Shown here piece after piece: positions 8,969-17,927 of a DNA stretch of 64,000 nucleotides; the stretch's first letter is position 1; each line of letters begins with the position of its first letter. Source of the stretch: Yersinia intermedia (GTDB lineage Bacteria; Pseudomonadota; Gammaproteobacteria; Enterobacterales; Enterobacteriaceae); the NCBI RefSeq assembly GCF_900635455.1, contig NZ_LR134116.1, positions 248,001 to 312,000 on the forward strand, given 5' to 3'. Both the position numbers and the translations under genes were made by a program. The notes under the pieces are model-generated. The model saw only the letters and a list, made by a program, of their open reading frames with translations. It was not told where the DNA came from and did no database searches.

Positions 8969-10251
8969 AACAGCTCAACTTCGTTAACGCCATTATTTCC
9001 AGTTTTGTGCTATTCGTCCTCGCCTCGTTTGTGATGGGATTGCAGTTGCAGTTAGACGGTACCAAACTCATCGTACAAGGGGCGGCCGAAGTCCGCTGGT
9101 TGTGGATCGGTGCGGGTTGCATCGTGGTGTTTTTCTTCCAACTGGTGCGACCGTATATCCAGCAAGGGATTAAAAAAGTCTCTGGTCCAGCATGGGTATT
9201 GCCTAGTTTTGATGGCACCACCCCCCGCCAAAAGCTATTAGCCGCCGCAATTATTATCGCTGCAATCGCCTGGCCGTTTCTGGTATCCCGAGGTTCAGTA
9301 GATATTGCGACCCTGACGTTGATTTATGTCATGTTGGGGTTGGGATTGAACGTTGTCGTGGGGCTATCTGGTCTGTTGGTGCTGGGCTACGGCGGATTCT
9401 ACGCCATTGGTGCTTATACCTATGCGCTGCTGAATCACTATTACGGTTTAGGCTTTTGGGAAAGTTTACCGTTGGCTGGCATAGTCGCGGCTCTGTCTGG
9501 TTTCTTATTGGGCTTCCCGGTGTTGCGCTTGCGTGGGGATTATCTGGCGATTGTCACTTTGGGTTTCGGTGAAATTGTGCGTATTTTGCTACTCAATAAT
9601 ACGGAAATCACCGGTGGTCCGAATGGGATTAGCCAAATTCCGAAACCAACATTGTTTGGTTTGGAGTTCAGTCGCACTGCGAAGGATGGCGGTTGGGATA
9701 CCTTCCACAACTTCTTTGGCCTGACTTATGATCCAAGTGACCGTATCATTTTCTTGTATATGGTGGCGCTGTTATTGGTGATCCTGACCCTATTTGTGAT
9801 CAACAGACTGCTGCGTATGCCGCTGGGCCGGGCATGGGAAGCATTGCGTGAAGATGAAATAGCCTGCCGCTCATTGGGCCTCAGCCCAACCAAAATCAAG
9901 CTGACTGCATTTACTATCAGCGCCGCTTTTGCTGGTTTTGCCGGTACGCTGTTTGCCGCTCGACAGGGTTTTGTTAGCCCCGAATCTTTCACCTTTGTTG
10001 AATCGGCTTTCGTGCTAGCGATTGTGGTGTTAGGTGGGATGGGGTCACAGTTCGCTGTCATCCTGGCGGCGGTATTGCTAGTGGTTTCGCGGGAATTAAT
10101 GCGTGACCTCAATGCTTACAGTATGTTGCTGTTAGGTGCATTGATGGTGTTGATGATGATTTGGCGTCCACAAGGGTTGCTGCCAATGAAACGGCCACAG
10201 CTAAAGCTGAAAGTAGCAGAGATAAAAGCTAAAAAAGGGGAGCAGGTATGA
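8965..10251 (+). CDS. livM: Branched-chain amino acid ABC permease LivM
   Basis: LivM is the second membrane subunit of LIV-I, 428 residues. The N-terminal 120 or so residues form the extra membrane region typical of enterobacterial LivM, followed by the BPD_transp_2 permease domain ([40 protein letters not shown]). The cytoplasmic EAA-like loop ([19 protein letters not shown]) that contacts the ATPase is present. It overlaps livH and livG by 4 bases each. Confidence 0.96.
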   Translation: MKQLNFVNAIISSFVLFVLASFVMGLQLQLDGTKLIVQGAAEVRWLWIGAGCIVVFFFQLVRPYIQQGIKKVSGPAWVLPSFDGTTPRQKLLAAAIIIAAIAWPFLVSRGSVDIATLTLIYVMLGLGLNVVVGLSGLLVLGYGGFYAIGAYTYALLNHYYGLGFWESLPLAGIVAALSGFLLGFPVLRLRGDYLAIVTLGFGEIVRILLLNNTEITGGPNGISQIPKPTLFGLEFSRTAKDGGWDTFHNFFGLTYDPSDRIIFLYMVALLLVILTLFVINRLLRMPLGRAWEALREDEIACRSLGLSPTKIKLTAFTISAAFAGFAGTLFAARQGFVSPESFTFVESAFVLAIVVLGGMGSQFAVILAAVLLVVSRELMRDLNAYSMLLLGALMVLMMIWRPQGLLPMKRPQLKLKVAEIKAKKGEQV

Positions 10252-11015
10252 ATACGCAACCTTTGTTAGCGGTTGAAGGACTGTCAATGCGTTTTGGCGG
10301 GTTACTGGCGGTGAACAACGTGGGTCTGACTCTCAATCAGGGTGAAATTGTCTCGCTGATTGGCCCTAATGGGGCAGGTAAGACCACAATTTTTAACTGC
10401 CTAACCGGTTTTTACCGCCCGACTGGTGGCACGATTAAGTTACGTGATCGTCATCTTGAAGGGCTACCTGGCCAGATGATTGCCCGAATGGGGGTGATTC
10501 GTACTTTCCAGCATGTGCGTCTGTTCCGTGAAATGACGGTGGTAGAGAACCTGTTAGTGGCTCAGCATCAGCACCTTAAAAGTGGAGTTTTTGCCGGTTT
10601 GCTAAAAACTCCCGGTTTTCGGCGTGCTGAGGCCGATGCGTTGGAACGTGCAGCCACTTGGTTGGAGCGTGTCGGCCTATTAGAGCTGGCAAACCGACAG
10701 GCGGGGAATCTAGCCTATGGTCAGCAGCGCCGTCTGGAAATTGCCCGCTGCATGGTGACTCGCCCTGAGCTATTGATGCTAGATGAACCCGCTGCAGGAT
10801 TGAATCCCAAAGAGACCGATGAACTGAATCAGTTGATTATGGAGTTACGTGACCAACACCAAGTCTCGGTATTGTTAATCGAGCATGATATGAAACTGGT
10901 GATGGGAATTTCGGATCGCATTTATGTGGTCAATCAGGGAACGCCGTTAGCTCAAGGCACACCTGCCGAAATTCGTAATAACCCGGACGTTATCCGGGCC
11001 TATTTAGGTGAATAA
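10248..11015 (+). CDS. livG: Branched-chain amino acid ABC ATPase LivG
   Basis: LivG is one of two ATPases driving LIV-I. Walker [10 protein letters not shown] is at 39-47, the signature is the LivG-type form [12 protein letters not shown] rather than canonical LSGGQ, and Walker B is [13 protein letters not shown]. The C-terminal [14 protein letters not shown] tail is typical. At 255 residues it equals the E. coli protein. It overlaps livM by ATGA. Confidence 0.96.
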   Translation: MNTQPLLAVEGLSMRFGGLLAVNNVGLTLNQGEIVSLIGPNGAGKTTIFNCLTGFYRPTGGTIKLRDRHLEGLPGQMIARMGVIRTFQHVRLFREMTVVENLLVAQHQHLKSGVFAGLLKTPGFRRAEADALERAATWLERVGLLELANRQAGNLAYGQQRRLEIARCMVTRPELLMLDEPAAGLNPKETDELNQLIMELRDQHQVSVLLIEHDMKLVMGISDRIYVVNQGTPLAQGTPAEIRNNPDVIRAYLGE

Positions 11016-11075
11016 CTTATTTTTAAGTAAAAGTATTTTTGGGTAAATAAAAAGCGGGCGAGGCATAAACATAAC

Positions 11076-11777
11076 ATGTTGTCATTTAATAACGTTTCAG
11101 CCCATTACGGCAAAATTCAGGCATTGCATCAGGTTAGCCTACATATTCAACAAGGCGAGATCGTCACACTGATTGGTGCCAACGGTGCGGGTAAAACCAC
11201 ACTGTTGGGCACATTGTGTGGTGAGCCTCGTGCGACCGAGGGCAGTATTGTTTTTGGCGAGCAGAATATTACTGACTGGCAGACCGCACGCATTATGCGT
11301 GAGGCAATTGCGATTGTACCTGAAGGCCGTCGGGTGTTTTCCCGTATGACGGTTGAAGAAAATTTGGCGATGGGGGGATTTTTCGCTGATCGTCAGCAAT
11401 ATCAGCAACGTATCGAACGGGTTTATGATTTATTTCCACGGTTGTTTGAACGGCGAGTGCAGCGAGCGGGCACGATGTCTGGTGGCGAACAACAGATGTT
11501 GGCAATTGGCCGCGCGCTGATGAGCCAACCGAAGTTGCTGTTGTTGGATGAGCCTTCATTAGGATTAGCACCGATAATTATTCTGCAAATATTTGATACT
11601 ATTCAACAATTACGGGAAGAAGGGATGACCATTTTCCTCGTTGAGCAGAACGCGAATCAGGCTTTGAAATTAGCAGATCGTGGGTATGTACTGGAGAATG
11701 GTCGCATCGTTCTGGAAGATACGGGTGCTGCGTTGTTGGCTAATGAAGCGGTGCGTTCAGCCTATCTGGGCGGTTAA
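11076..11777 (+). CDS. livF: Branched-chain amino acid ABC ATPase LivF
   Basis: LivF is the second ATPase of LIV-I. Walker A GANGAGKTT is at 34-42, followed by the signature MSGGEQQMLAIGRAL and Walker B LLLLDEPSLGLAP; the protein ends in SAYLGG. It is 233 residues (E. coli 237, which has a slightly longer N-terminus). Sixty bases separate it from livG, with GAGG about 15 bases before the ATG as a weak ribosome binding site. It is the last liv gene; two hairpins follow. Confidence 0.95.
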   Translation: MLSFNNVSAHYGKIQALHQVSLHIQQGEIVTLIGANGAGKTTLLGTLCGEPRATEGSIVFGEQNITDWQTARIMREAIAIVPEGRRVFSRMTVEENLAMGGFFADRQQYQQRIERVYDLFPRLFERRVQRAGTMSGGEQQMLAIGRALMSQPKLLLLDEPSLGLAPIIILQIFDTIQQLREEGMTIFLVEQNANQALKLADRGYVLENGRIVLEDTGAALLANEAVRSAYLGG

Positions 11778-11790
11778 ACCGCCATTTTTA
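11769..11790 (+). terminator. Intrinsic terminator of the liv operon
   Basis: GGCGGT (11769-11774) pairs with ACCGCC (11778-11783) across TAA, overlapping the livF stop codon, and is followed by ATTTTTATTT. Confidence 0.7.
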
Positions 11791-11796
11791 TTTATG

Positions 11797-11816
11797 AAGG
11801 CCCGTTGCAGGGCCTT
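11797..11816. terminator. Second hairpin between livF and the fimbrial operon
   Basis: AAGGCCC (11797-11803) and GGGCCTT (11810-11816) form a 7-bp GC-rich stem with a 6-base loop. It lies between convergent livF and the last fimbrial gene and could act in both directions. Confidence 0.6.
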
Positions 11817-11865
11817 AGTTATTAGCTAATCATAAAGCTATTTTCTGGTTTCTAGCTGTTCGGCA

Positions 11866-12984
11866 TCATGCCTGTGGTGTAATAGTGAAATTAAGTGTAT
11901 CGCTATAACTTCCTTTATCGGTTGTCCTGGTATTATAAAGCCGTATGCGAGGAGCCCAGCACATCTCACCGTCATTATCATTTCTCAATTGAATAAACTT
12001 TTTCTCCTTTGGTAGTACAAAGTTTGCCGTATTACCTTCCAGGTTTTGAAACTCTACGGTATAACCGATAGTTTTATCACTCACCGCTTCCTTTAACTGA
12101 AAATGCGCGGCGTTTGCAGCTAATCCATTTCGGTTCGTGGCACTAATCATATAACGCGTCTGTTGAATCCCAGTGGTGCGATAGCGGATACAAAAGCGAT
12201 TACCTGCTGGATTAATCAATGGTGCGTGTACGCTTTTCCCTTTAGTGCTGCGCTCAATTTTCTCAAGTAATTCATCTAAATCGAAAGACTTTAATTGCCA
12301 TGTTTTTGCGTCCATACGAAATTTAGGATCAATTTTTAGGGCTTCTGGTGCCACGTCTGCCTGAGGATTAAAGAGTGTGCATTGTTTGCCATTTTGACCA
12401 AAGGAAACGCCATTAGATGACATCAATGAGTGATATTGCCCTTTGTAATGGAGCACGCCGCCTACCGTTGCACCAATTCTGATATCCTTGAGAGCATGTG
12501 CGGGAACCTTGAATGAAACATAGTAATATCTTTTGTCAAAGGGTGATGACTTGTGATCACGATTGAACTCTATTTCCTGAGTATTATCATTCGAGCCTGA
12601 GGGAGTTACACCATTGAGCGAGAGATTAGCGATATCTTTAAATTGAATATTAAAATCTCGTGAACCATCAGCTTTATAGAAATAAAGTGACAGGAGCGCA
12701 CGCCGGTTAGGTAACCCTATATTTTTCATCTCATCAGGTGGAATACCGAGTAGTCTTCCCCACGCCAACATATATTTCCCATTTATCGTTGTTCCTGATG
12801 GAGAATAGAGATCTTTCACTATAATCGCCTGAAAAGAAACCTCCACGCTGTTATCATCATTTAGTTTTATTTCACAGTTCGAATATTGTTGTGTGTAGGG
12901 ATAAAAATAGAGATTTGCCATAGCTACAGGTTGTATTATTAGCAACATTATTCCCATAAGGAATAGTCTGTATTTAACATTCAC
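11866..12984 (-). CDS. Class 5 fimbrial tip adhesin (CfaE/CooD/CblD-like)
   Basis: This secreted protein of 372 residues has a signal peptide ending near PVAMA (cleavage before NLYFYP). Its length matches CS1/CFA-I tip subunits (about 360). The C-terminal half has the features of their pilin domain: RFCIRYRTTG, then EMCWAPRIRLYNTR (two conserved cysteines) and a terminal GSYSDTLNFTITP beta-strand signature. The N-terminal half would be the receptor-binding domain and is not recognisable. It is the last gene of the six-gene fimbrial operon. A GGAGAGA ribosome binding site precedes the ATG. The receptor cannot be predicted. Confidence 0.75.
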   Translation of the reverse strand: MNVKYRLFLMGIMLLIIQPVAMANLYFYPYTQQYSNCEIKLNDDNSVEVSFQAIIVKDLYSPSGTTINGKYMLAWGRLLGIPPDEMKNIGLPNRRALLSLYFYKADGSRDFNIQFKDIANLSLNGVTPSGSNDNTQEIEFNRDHKSSPFDKRYYYVSFKVPAHALKDIRIGATVGGVLHYKGQYHSLMSSNGVSFGQNGKQCTLFNPQADVAPEALKIDPKFRMDAKTWQLKSFDLDELLEKIERSTKGKSVHAPLINPAGNRFCIRYRTTGIQQTRYMISATNRNGLAANAAHFQLKEAVSDKTIGYTVEFQNLEGNTANFVLPKEKKFIQLRNDNDGEMCWAPRIRLYNTRTTDKGSYSDTLNFTITPQA

Positions 12985-13018
12985 TTGATTATCTCTCCAT
13001 GACTATCAGTTAGTTATT

Positions 13019-13537
13019 TCAGCTATTCGTTTCAAATATTAATGTTAGCTGCCCGTGATATTTCCCAGCGGAATTTGGCCCACTGGGCGCTAATGCAGAA
13101 ATATGTAATATATAGTCGGTGTTGGTTTGGCGGGTTTTACCTTGGGCCACGTTGAATGCCTCAGGGATGGTTGATAACACCCGCAGGTTGGCGTGATCCG
13201 TACCCCAGCGCACTTGCGCGGGAGAGAACGCCTGATCTGCTCCCGCCCGCGCAGTAGAATGTCGAGTAAGTATCAGTGGGTTTTTCACCGAAATTCGAAA
13301 CCCTTCTTGCCTGCGTAGCTTGACGGTTACTGGGAGTTCCTTTTGATACAGCAAGTGATTTTCCGGGCTACTTTCCAGCTTTATACTGCTATACCAACCT
13401 CCTTGTGGTTTTTCAACCTCGATCCTGGGGTGTGCTGTTACTTCTAATCTTACATCGATATTCCCCAGTGGAATCGAATCGGCCCTGACCTGTAAGGGGA
13501 GTAATAGGAATAGGGCGATTATTTTGGTGATATTCAT
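13019..13537 (-). CDS. Minor fimbrial subunit (class 5 pilin-like)
   Basis: The start chosen is the ATG at 13535-13537 (MNITKIIALFLLLP), preceded by AAGGAA; the open frame extends 10 codons further into the previous gene. This gives 172 residues with a signal peptide ending VRA, before DSIPLGN. The mature part is small and all-beta in character, and ends GKYHGQLTLIFETNS, the pilin-type final strand also seen in the major subunit (YTGTLNLVIETAA). It sits 14 bases after chaperone 2 and before the tip adhesin. A minor pilin or adaptor is the best guess; no specific homologue is recognised. Confidence 0.6.
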   Translation of the reverse strand: MNITKIIALFLLLPLQVRADSIPLGNIDVRLEVTAHPRIEVEKPQGGWYSSIKLESSPENHLLYQKELPVTVKLRRQEGFRISVKNPLILTRHSTARAGADQAFSPAQVRWGTDHANLRVLSTIPEAFNVAQGKTRQTNTDYILHISALAPSGPNSAGKYHGQLTLIFETNS

Positions 13538-13551
13538 AATGTTCCTTATCT

Positions 13552-14199
13552 TTACCCTGCGATACATCGCAAGTTGAAGGGCTTATCCTCGATCATTCCT
13601 CGTACATCACTGACCGACAGTTGTCGGCGTTGGTCGGGATAGAGATTAAAGCCCTCTATATCCTGTTCCTGGGTTTTCAACTGGCGCCACTGTAGGCGGG
13701 TGTTACCGGTATTTTGCAACTCCACCCTCCCGTCAATACAGCGGTGGGCCCACTGGGGTTGCGGTGATGCAGCCAAATGCCTGACCAAGCCCATATAACT
13801 TAATTGCACCCCCAACACGGCAGTATGACCACCTGTAACTTGCAGATTATTAACCGGTACTACCGCGAGTCGATATACCTGCTCTTTATCTGGCGTGCTA
13901 AGAGCTTTAAGAAATATTCTCCCACTCTGTTTTGGTCCCAGGGTTAGTTTTGCCGGTGAGGCAAACAGCGCAGGTTGTGGCTGTTCACCTACCGAGGTTA
14001 GTGATTCTTGTTCTGGTGACTCACCTGGGTTATTAAGTTGGTACAGTTGCACGGCCACGTACTCAGGGTCTAAACCGTAATTAGTCACGGTCACCACCGT
14101 ATTTTCCTGCTCTATTTCCAGCACATGTGGCTGAATATCTATGGCACTGAAAACAGAGAGCGGCAGGAGGCTAGTCGCAATGAACAGTAAACGTTTCAT
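13552..14199 (-). CDS. Periplasmic fimbrial chaperone 2 (CfaA/CooB/CblB class)
   Basis: This 215-residue secreted protein has a signal peptide ending SVFS. It is clearly a paralogue of the gene just upstream: both have NPGxxPEQ, LTLGPKQ or ITLGPKQ, an xYRLxxxPV strand, a W-x-H-x-C stretch in domain 2, an NLYP motif and a C-terminal Cys. Alpha-class chaperones donate a beta-strand to pilin subunits in the periplasm. The start lies 29 bases inside chaperone 1. Two successive, diverged chaperones suggest that each serves different subunits (inference). Confidence 0.8.
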   Translation of the reverse strand: MKRLLFIATSLLPLSVFSAIDIQPHVLEIEQENTVVTVTNYGLDPEYVAVQLYQLNNPGESPEQESLTSVGEQPQPALFASPAKLTLGPKQSGRIFLKALSTPDKEQVYRLAVVPVNNLQVTGGHTAVLGVQLSYMGLVRHLAASPQPQWAHRCIDGRVELQNTGNTRLQWRQLKTQEQDIEGFNLYPDQRRQLSVSDVRGMIEDKPFNLRCIAG

Positions 14200-14848
14200 T
14201 ATCTACCTTACCGCTAAGTTGTTTGGTTGACAGGGTGATGGGTGTTCCGGGATATAGATTAAGACTATCCGTCTTGTCGCTGGAGTTCAGTTGCTCAAAT
14301 TTGCTATGAACCGTACCGGTAGAGGTAAGCATGAGATGACCGCTCGACAGACATTTATGTTGCCAGCGACGAACCTGTGCAGTTAAAGGGGGCACATGAT
14401 GAATCAATACACCATAACCAATACTGATGGTCATAGGAGCATGGATTTTATTTTTGTCCTCATGGCTCCCGATAGCTTTGATATCGACTACAGGGTTGAT
14501 ATACAGCCGATACAGCGTTTCCTGAGTCGGAGATTTTAAGGGCAACAGCTTAATATTACGCTTCTGCTTCGGCCCTAAAGTGATCCGGTTGGGGTTAAAA
14601 ATCATTTCAGGCCGCGAGATATCACTTATCAATGTTTTCTGTTCAGGATTTACTCCAGGGTTATCCACCCGTTGCAATGTGATCTCCAGATACAACGGCT
14701 TATCACCGTTGTTATAGACCTGAATTGCCTTGTGTTGATCCAGAGCCTCCACTGTGGTGCGGGTAGGGACTGCCACTAACTGCGCATAAGTGGTGCTAAT
14801 CGGTGCCAACAAGAAGGCGAGAGTAAAGAATAAATAGGTATATTTCAT
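14171..14848 (-). CDS. Periplasmic fimbrial chaperone 1 (CfaA/CooB/CblB class)
   Basis: This 225-residue protein has a signal peptide (MKYTYLFFTLAFLLAPIS, cleavage after TTYA) and a two-domain alpha-class chaperone layout. Motifs include DNPGVNPEQKTLISD, NRITLGPKQKRNIKLLPL and LYRLYINPV in domain 1, and RWQHKCLSSGHLMLTSTGT with LNLYPGTPITLS in domain 2. It follows the usher by 18 bases and overlaps chaperone 2 by 29 bases. The family resemblance is to the CS1/CFA-I chaperones rather than PapD; the PapD-type FGS/FGL signature was not searched in detail. Confidence 0.8.
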   Translation of the reverse strand: MKYTYLFFTLAFLLAPISTTYAQLVAVPTRTTVEALDQHKAIQVYNNGDKPLYLEITLQRVDNPGVNPEQKTLISDISRPEMIFNPNRITLGPKQKRNIKLLPLKSPTQETLYRLYINPVVDIKAIGSHEDKNKIHAPMTISIGYGVLIHHVPPLTAQVRRWQHKCLSSGHLMLTSTGTVHSKFEQLNSSDKTDSLNLYPGTPITLSTKQLSGKVDNETFTVHCD

Positions 14849-14866
14849 AACAATTCCTGTCGGGTA

Positions 14867-17161
14867 TTAATCCAAGTGACAAAGATAAACGTGATCGCGT
14901 TGCTGACTCATATTGCAGCGGTAATGGGCTAAATTGTTTTGAACCTGAATATTTTTCAGCATGGTACGAGAGTGAATAGAAAACAGACCATTGGGGTGGA
15001 CAGTATCGCCGGTTTCCTGAATAACCCCGCTAACAGGTTGCCCGTGCTCATCTTTGAGAAAACCGCTATAAAGCAGATTCAATGTGATATCGGCCTTGCT
15101 GGAAAATACTTGCCCAGGATGGGCGCGAGCAATATTGACGGGTAACTGAATATTCATATCCAGGTCATTGCGTTCGGTATGTGTTTGTACAAAGAAACGG
15201 TCCTGATAGCGTGGGATCGGTATAGCATAAATACCACTGCCGGTTATTGGATGACCTTCCGCATTGAAACTATATGGAGTGCCAGCCAAGTCGGGTGTTT
15301 CTATCAGTAATGCGGTTCCGCTGTAGCTGCTGCGGCCTAATGCCATGCCTTGTGGGCTGACGGCGAGCATGCCGCTATAACTGATGCTGCCGGCTATCTT
15401 GTTATCAATCCCCATTCGTGCCGATACATCACCACGGCTGCCACTGCGATGAGCAAAGCTGCCGATGCTGGATATTTTCCCACTGACACTGCCATCAATA
15501 CCCAAGGTACTGGTGCCATAGTTATCGTTAAATTCTTTTTGATAACTGGCACTGGTAACCAACTGCTGCTGATCATAGGCACTGTTGATGCTGGCGCTGC
15601 TTTTGAGAAAGGAGAGTGTGGTATTAAGAAATACACCGTAATTATTCTGGCTATTCCATTGCCCGCCTTTTTGTACACCAAGGGACAGCGCAAGGCTATA
15701 TTGCGGCCGTCGCCAGTCCCAGCGGCTTTGGATACGATGTTGTTGGCTGGTGTTAAATTGATTGAATTGATAGCTCAGTTGGACCGGCCCCAATTGGCGG
15801 TTATAAGAAGCTGATGTGTTACCTGCATTTGGTGCGTATATAGACACATCTGGTGTTTGATAATGGGATACAGATGCATATCCTAGTACGGTGCTTCCGC
15901 CGGCTATGCGCAGATATCCTCCATCGCGTTTTTCGCCAGACATCACGCCCAGAGTAGGGGTAAGGTCGAGATCGGAAAAAATAAATGGGCGCGAAATATT
16001 CCCTTCTGCTGCCCAGTGGCTGGCGTTATCTTTGAGCAGCGTGATATTCGCTTGCACGCTTTGCAGGTTCATACTGCGACCAAACTGCATCAGGTGGGGA
16101 GAGCTATGGCTACGCACCATTCCTTTACCCATGGTTAGGAACCAGCCATTATTGGTTTGAGTGCTAATATTACTGATGGTTTGGTTTTCCTGGCTGACGA
16201 CTTTCCCAGTACGATTGACTAACCGGATCTCCACGTTGTAGTAGCCGCCGGGAAGTTGGTTGTAATCAATTTCATTACGGCCTAGTTGAGCAGGGATTCG
16301 GCGGATAAGTTGGCTATCGCGATAGATTTCAAAATCGCCATCGCTGGTAGCATATAGTACTAAGCTGCCTGCGGAGGGCTTACTAATAACCAAATAACTT
16401 TGGCTACCCAGCGTCACGAATTGGTTTAAAGCAGGATTAATCAGGGTATGAATGCTGCCAGCGCTGTTATCCAGATTATTTTGTCTACCGGCCCGTAGGT
16501 AGAGCGCTTGGAAGTTCTTTTGCAAGTACCAACTATCGATACCCATTTGAGTTTGTTGCTGATATTGAGACTGGTGTGTGGAGTGATAGCTGTTCTTTGA
16601 ACGGGTGGTGTTATAAAACCAATTGGCAAAGCCAAAAGATTGAAAAGGTAGACCGATATATCCTTGCCCACGGCCTGAAATAGCGCGGTAATTTTCTGCG
16701 GTCATCCGTAGGTCAATGGCCTGATTATGGACCAAGCCCCACGTGGTGACGGGCATCAAATAACGGTTGCTGTTATCGGTTATCGTTACAACATTATTGA
16801 CCTTATCTACGGTGACTCGATGGTTAGATAAGAGATAATCGCAGCCATTCTTGCATTGCAAGTAAGGGATTTGGGATAAAATATTTTCTAATAGAATAAT
16901 TGATTTTTCATCAATGTGGTTATTGCGATATTGTTGTTGATCAAAACTTAACTGCTGTTTTTTTTCCGAGAAAAAAAATGGGCGAGGTAATGTTTTACCG
17001 TCTAATATGCCCAGTAATTGCAGCGCTTCACCTTCTTTCACCGTAGAAAAACCAGCAGGTACTAAGTATTCGATCGTTATCTCTTCTGCCTGTGCTGAAA
17101 TAATTGTAGTGAGTAATAAAACAAGTAAAGTGGCCTTATTAGTTATTAGATTATTCGTCAT
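14867..17161 (-). CDS. Class 5 (alpha) fimbrial outer-membrane usher
   Basis: The usher forms the outer-membrane pore through which fimbrial subunits are secreted and assembled. The start chosen is the ATG at 17159-17161 (GGAAT upstream); a GTG 15 bases earlier is possible. This gives 764 residues with a signal peptide ending TIISAQA. Features are an N-terminal domain with the Cys pair LQCKNGCDY, a plug/pore region (SGRGQGYIGLPFQSFGFANW; PSAGSLVLYATSDGDFEIYRD; DYNQLPGGYYNVEIR) and a long Tyr/Ser/Asn-rich beta-barrel, ending with Cys residues in YRCNMSQQRDHVYLCHLD. It is shorter than CfaC/CooC (about 870). Confidence 0.8.
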   Translation of the reverse strand: MTNNLITNKATLLVLLLTTIISAQAEEITIEYLVPAGFSTVKEGEALQLLGILDGKTLPRPFFFSEKKQQLSFDQQQYRNNHIDEKSIILLENILSQIPYLQCKNGCDYLLSNHRVTVDKVNNVVTITDNSNRYLMPVTTWGLVHNQAIDLRMTAENYRAISGRGQGYIGLPFQSFGFANWFYNTTRSKNSYHSTHQSQYQQQTQMGIDSWYLQKNFQALYLRAGRQNNLDNSAGSIHTLINPALNQFVTLGSQSYLVISKPSAGSLVLYATSDGDFEIYRDSQLIRRIPAQLGRNEIDYNQLPGGYYNVEIRLVNRTGKVVSQENQTISNISTQTNNGWFLTMGKGMVRSHSSPHLMQFGRSMNLQSVQANITLLKDNASHWAAEGNISRPFIFSDLDLTPTLGVMSGEKRDGGYLRIAGGSTVLGYASVSHYQTPDVSIYAPNAGNTSASYNRQLGPVQLSYQFNQFNTSQQHRIQSRWDWRRPQYSLALSLGVQKGGQWNSQNNYGVFLNTTLSFLKSSASINSAYDQQQLVTSASYQKEFNDNYGTSTLGIDGSVSGKISSIGSFAHRSGSRGDVSARMGIDNKIAGSISYSGMLAVSPQGMALGRSSYSGTALLIETPDLAGTPYSFNAEGHPITGSGIYAIPIPRYQDRFFVQTHTERNDLDMNIQLPVNIARAHPGQVFSSKADITLNLLYSGFLKDEHGQPVSGVIQETGDTVHPNGLFSIHSRTMLKNIQVQNNLAHYRCNMSQQRDHVYLCHLD

Positions 17162-17280
17162 AGGATTCCATTCCACTGTTAACTACTATTGCGATATGCC
17201 GTCTCCATTTGAATAATATATTTCTATGTTAATGGTTCTGGTTACACCATTACGTTATATTTTTGGTTCAAAGGAGCATG

Positions 17281-17305
17281 CAGCCAGGAGTTTATCCCCT
17301 GACTG
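17281..17305 (-). terminator. Hairpin between pilin and usher genes
   Basis: On the minus strand CAGTCAGG pairs with CCTGGCTG (one G-U pair) around a 9-base loop, about 40 bases after the pilin stop. No T-run follows. Such intercistronic hairpins after major pilin genes typically keep pilin mRNA in excess over usher mRNA; that role is inferred. Confidence 0.5.
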
Positions 17306-17345
17306 TATGTGTTAATAATAAGGAAATTATAATATTTTTACTGAG

Positions 17346-17927
17346 TTATGCTGCTGTTTCAATAACTAGATTAAGTGTGCCTGTGTATACTTCGGTAGAC
17401 TTAAGTCCGTTGCCTTTTACGATAATATTTAGAGTGGTATCGAGTACTGAGTTAGTTAAGGGGAACACTGCGACACCACCAAGCCCAACATTAGCAGCGC
17501 CATTCAGCATCATATTACCTATAGTTACGACAGGGGTAGATGGTATTTTTGAACCATTGTTAGACACTAAATCAAATGGTTTTCCAAGGCCAATACGAAC
17601 TTTACTGTCGCCATTAGATTCTACTCGGATGTTCTCTGTCGCCTTGTATGAGTTCATGGCGGAGTCTAGGCTAAGTTTAATTAAATTCAGTTCGTCACCA
17701 TTTGATTTGGAAAATTTAACTATTTGAGGTACTTCTAATTCAACCATGATTTCTTTCGTTAATGCAGGTTTGAAATATACATTCTGATCAGACTGATTCA
17801 TGCTCTGAATACCTTGAGTTTGAGCATTATTTATACCAGATTGTAAACTTGTCATTACATTCGCATTGGCGCTAACACTGGTGGTTAATATCGCCATGGT
17901 AACAATAGAAAGTAGCGTCTTTTTCAT
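17346..17927 (-). CDS. Class 5 fimbrial major subunit (CblA/CfaB-like pilin)
   Basis: This 193-residue protein has a clear signal peptide, MKKTLLSIVTMAILTTSVSA, with cleavage near SANA. The mature protein has a pilin-like layout: KEIMVELEVPQIVKF near the start, alternating beta-strands, and the final YTGTLNLVIETAA strand, similar to the closing strand of CS1-type pilins. There is no cysteine in the mature region, as in CS1/CFA-I pilins. It is the first gene of the fimbrial operon and is transcribed away from ugpB across an AT-rich region. It is more AT-rich than flanking core genes. Confidence 0.75.
   Translation of the reverse strand: MKKTLLSIVTMAILTTSVSANANVMTSLQSGINNAQTQGIQSMNQSDQNVYFKPALTKEIMVELEVPQIVKFSKSNGDELNLIKLSLDSAMNSYKATENIRVESNGDSKVRIGLGKPFDLVSNNGSKIPSTPVVTIGNMMLNGAANVGLGGVAVFPLTNSVLDTTLNIIVKGNGLKSTEVYTGTLNLVIETAA

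Noticed and set aside
15350..15814. 154-codon ORF antisense to the fimbrial usher
   Set aside because: The Ala-rich translation has no family features and the usher frame explains the lack of stops.
17263..17727. 154-codon ORF antisense to the major pilin
   Set aside because: The opposite strand encodes a pilin with a clear signal peptide and closing strand. The antisense frame has no ribosome binding site or recognisable domain.
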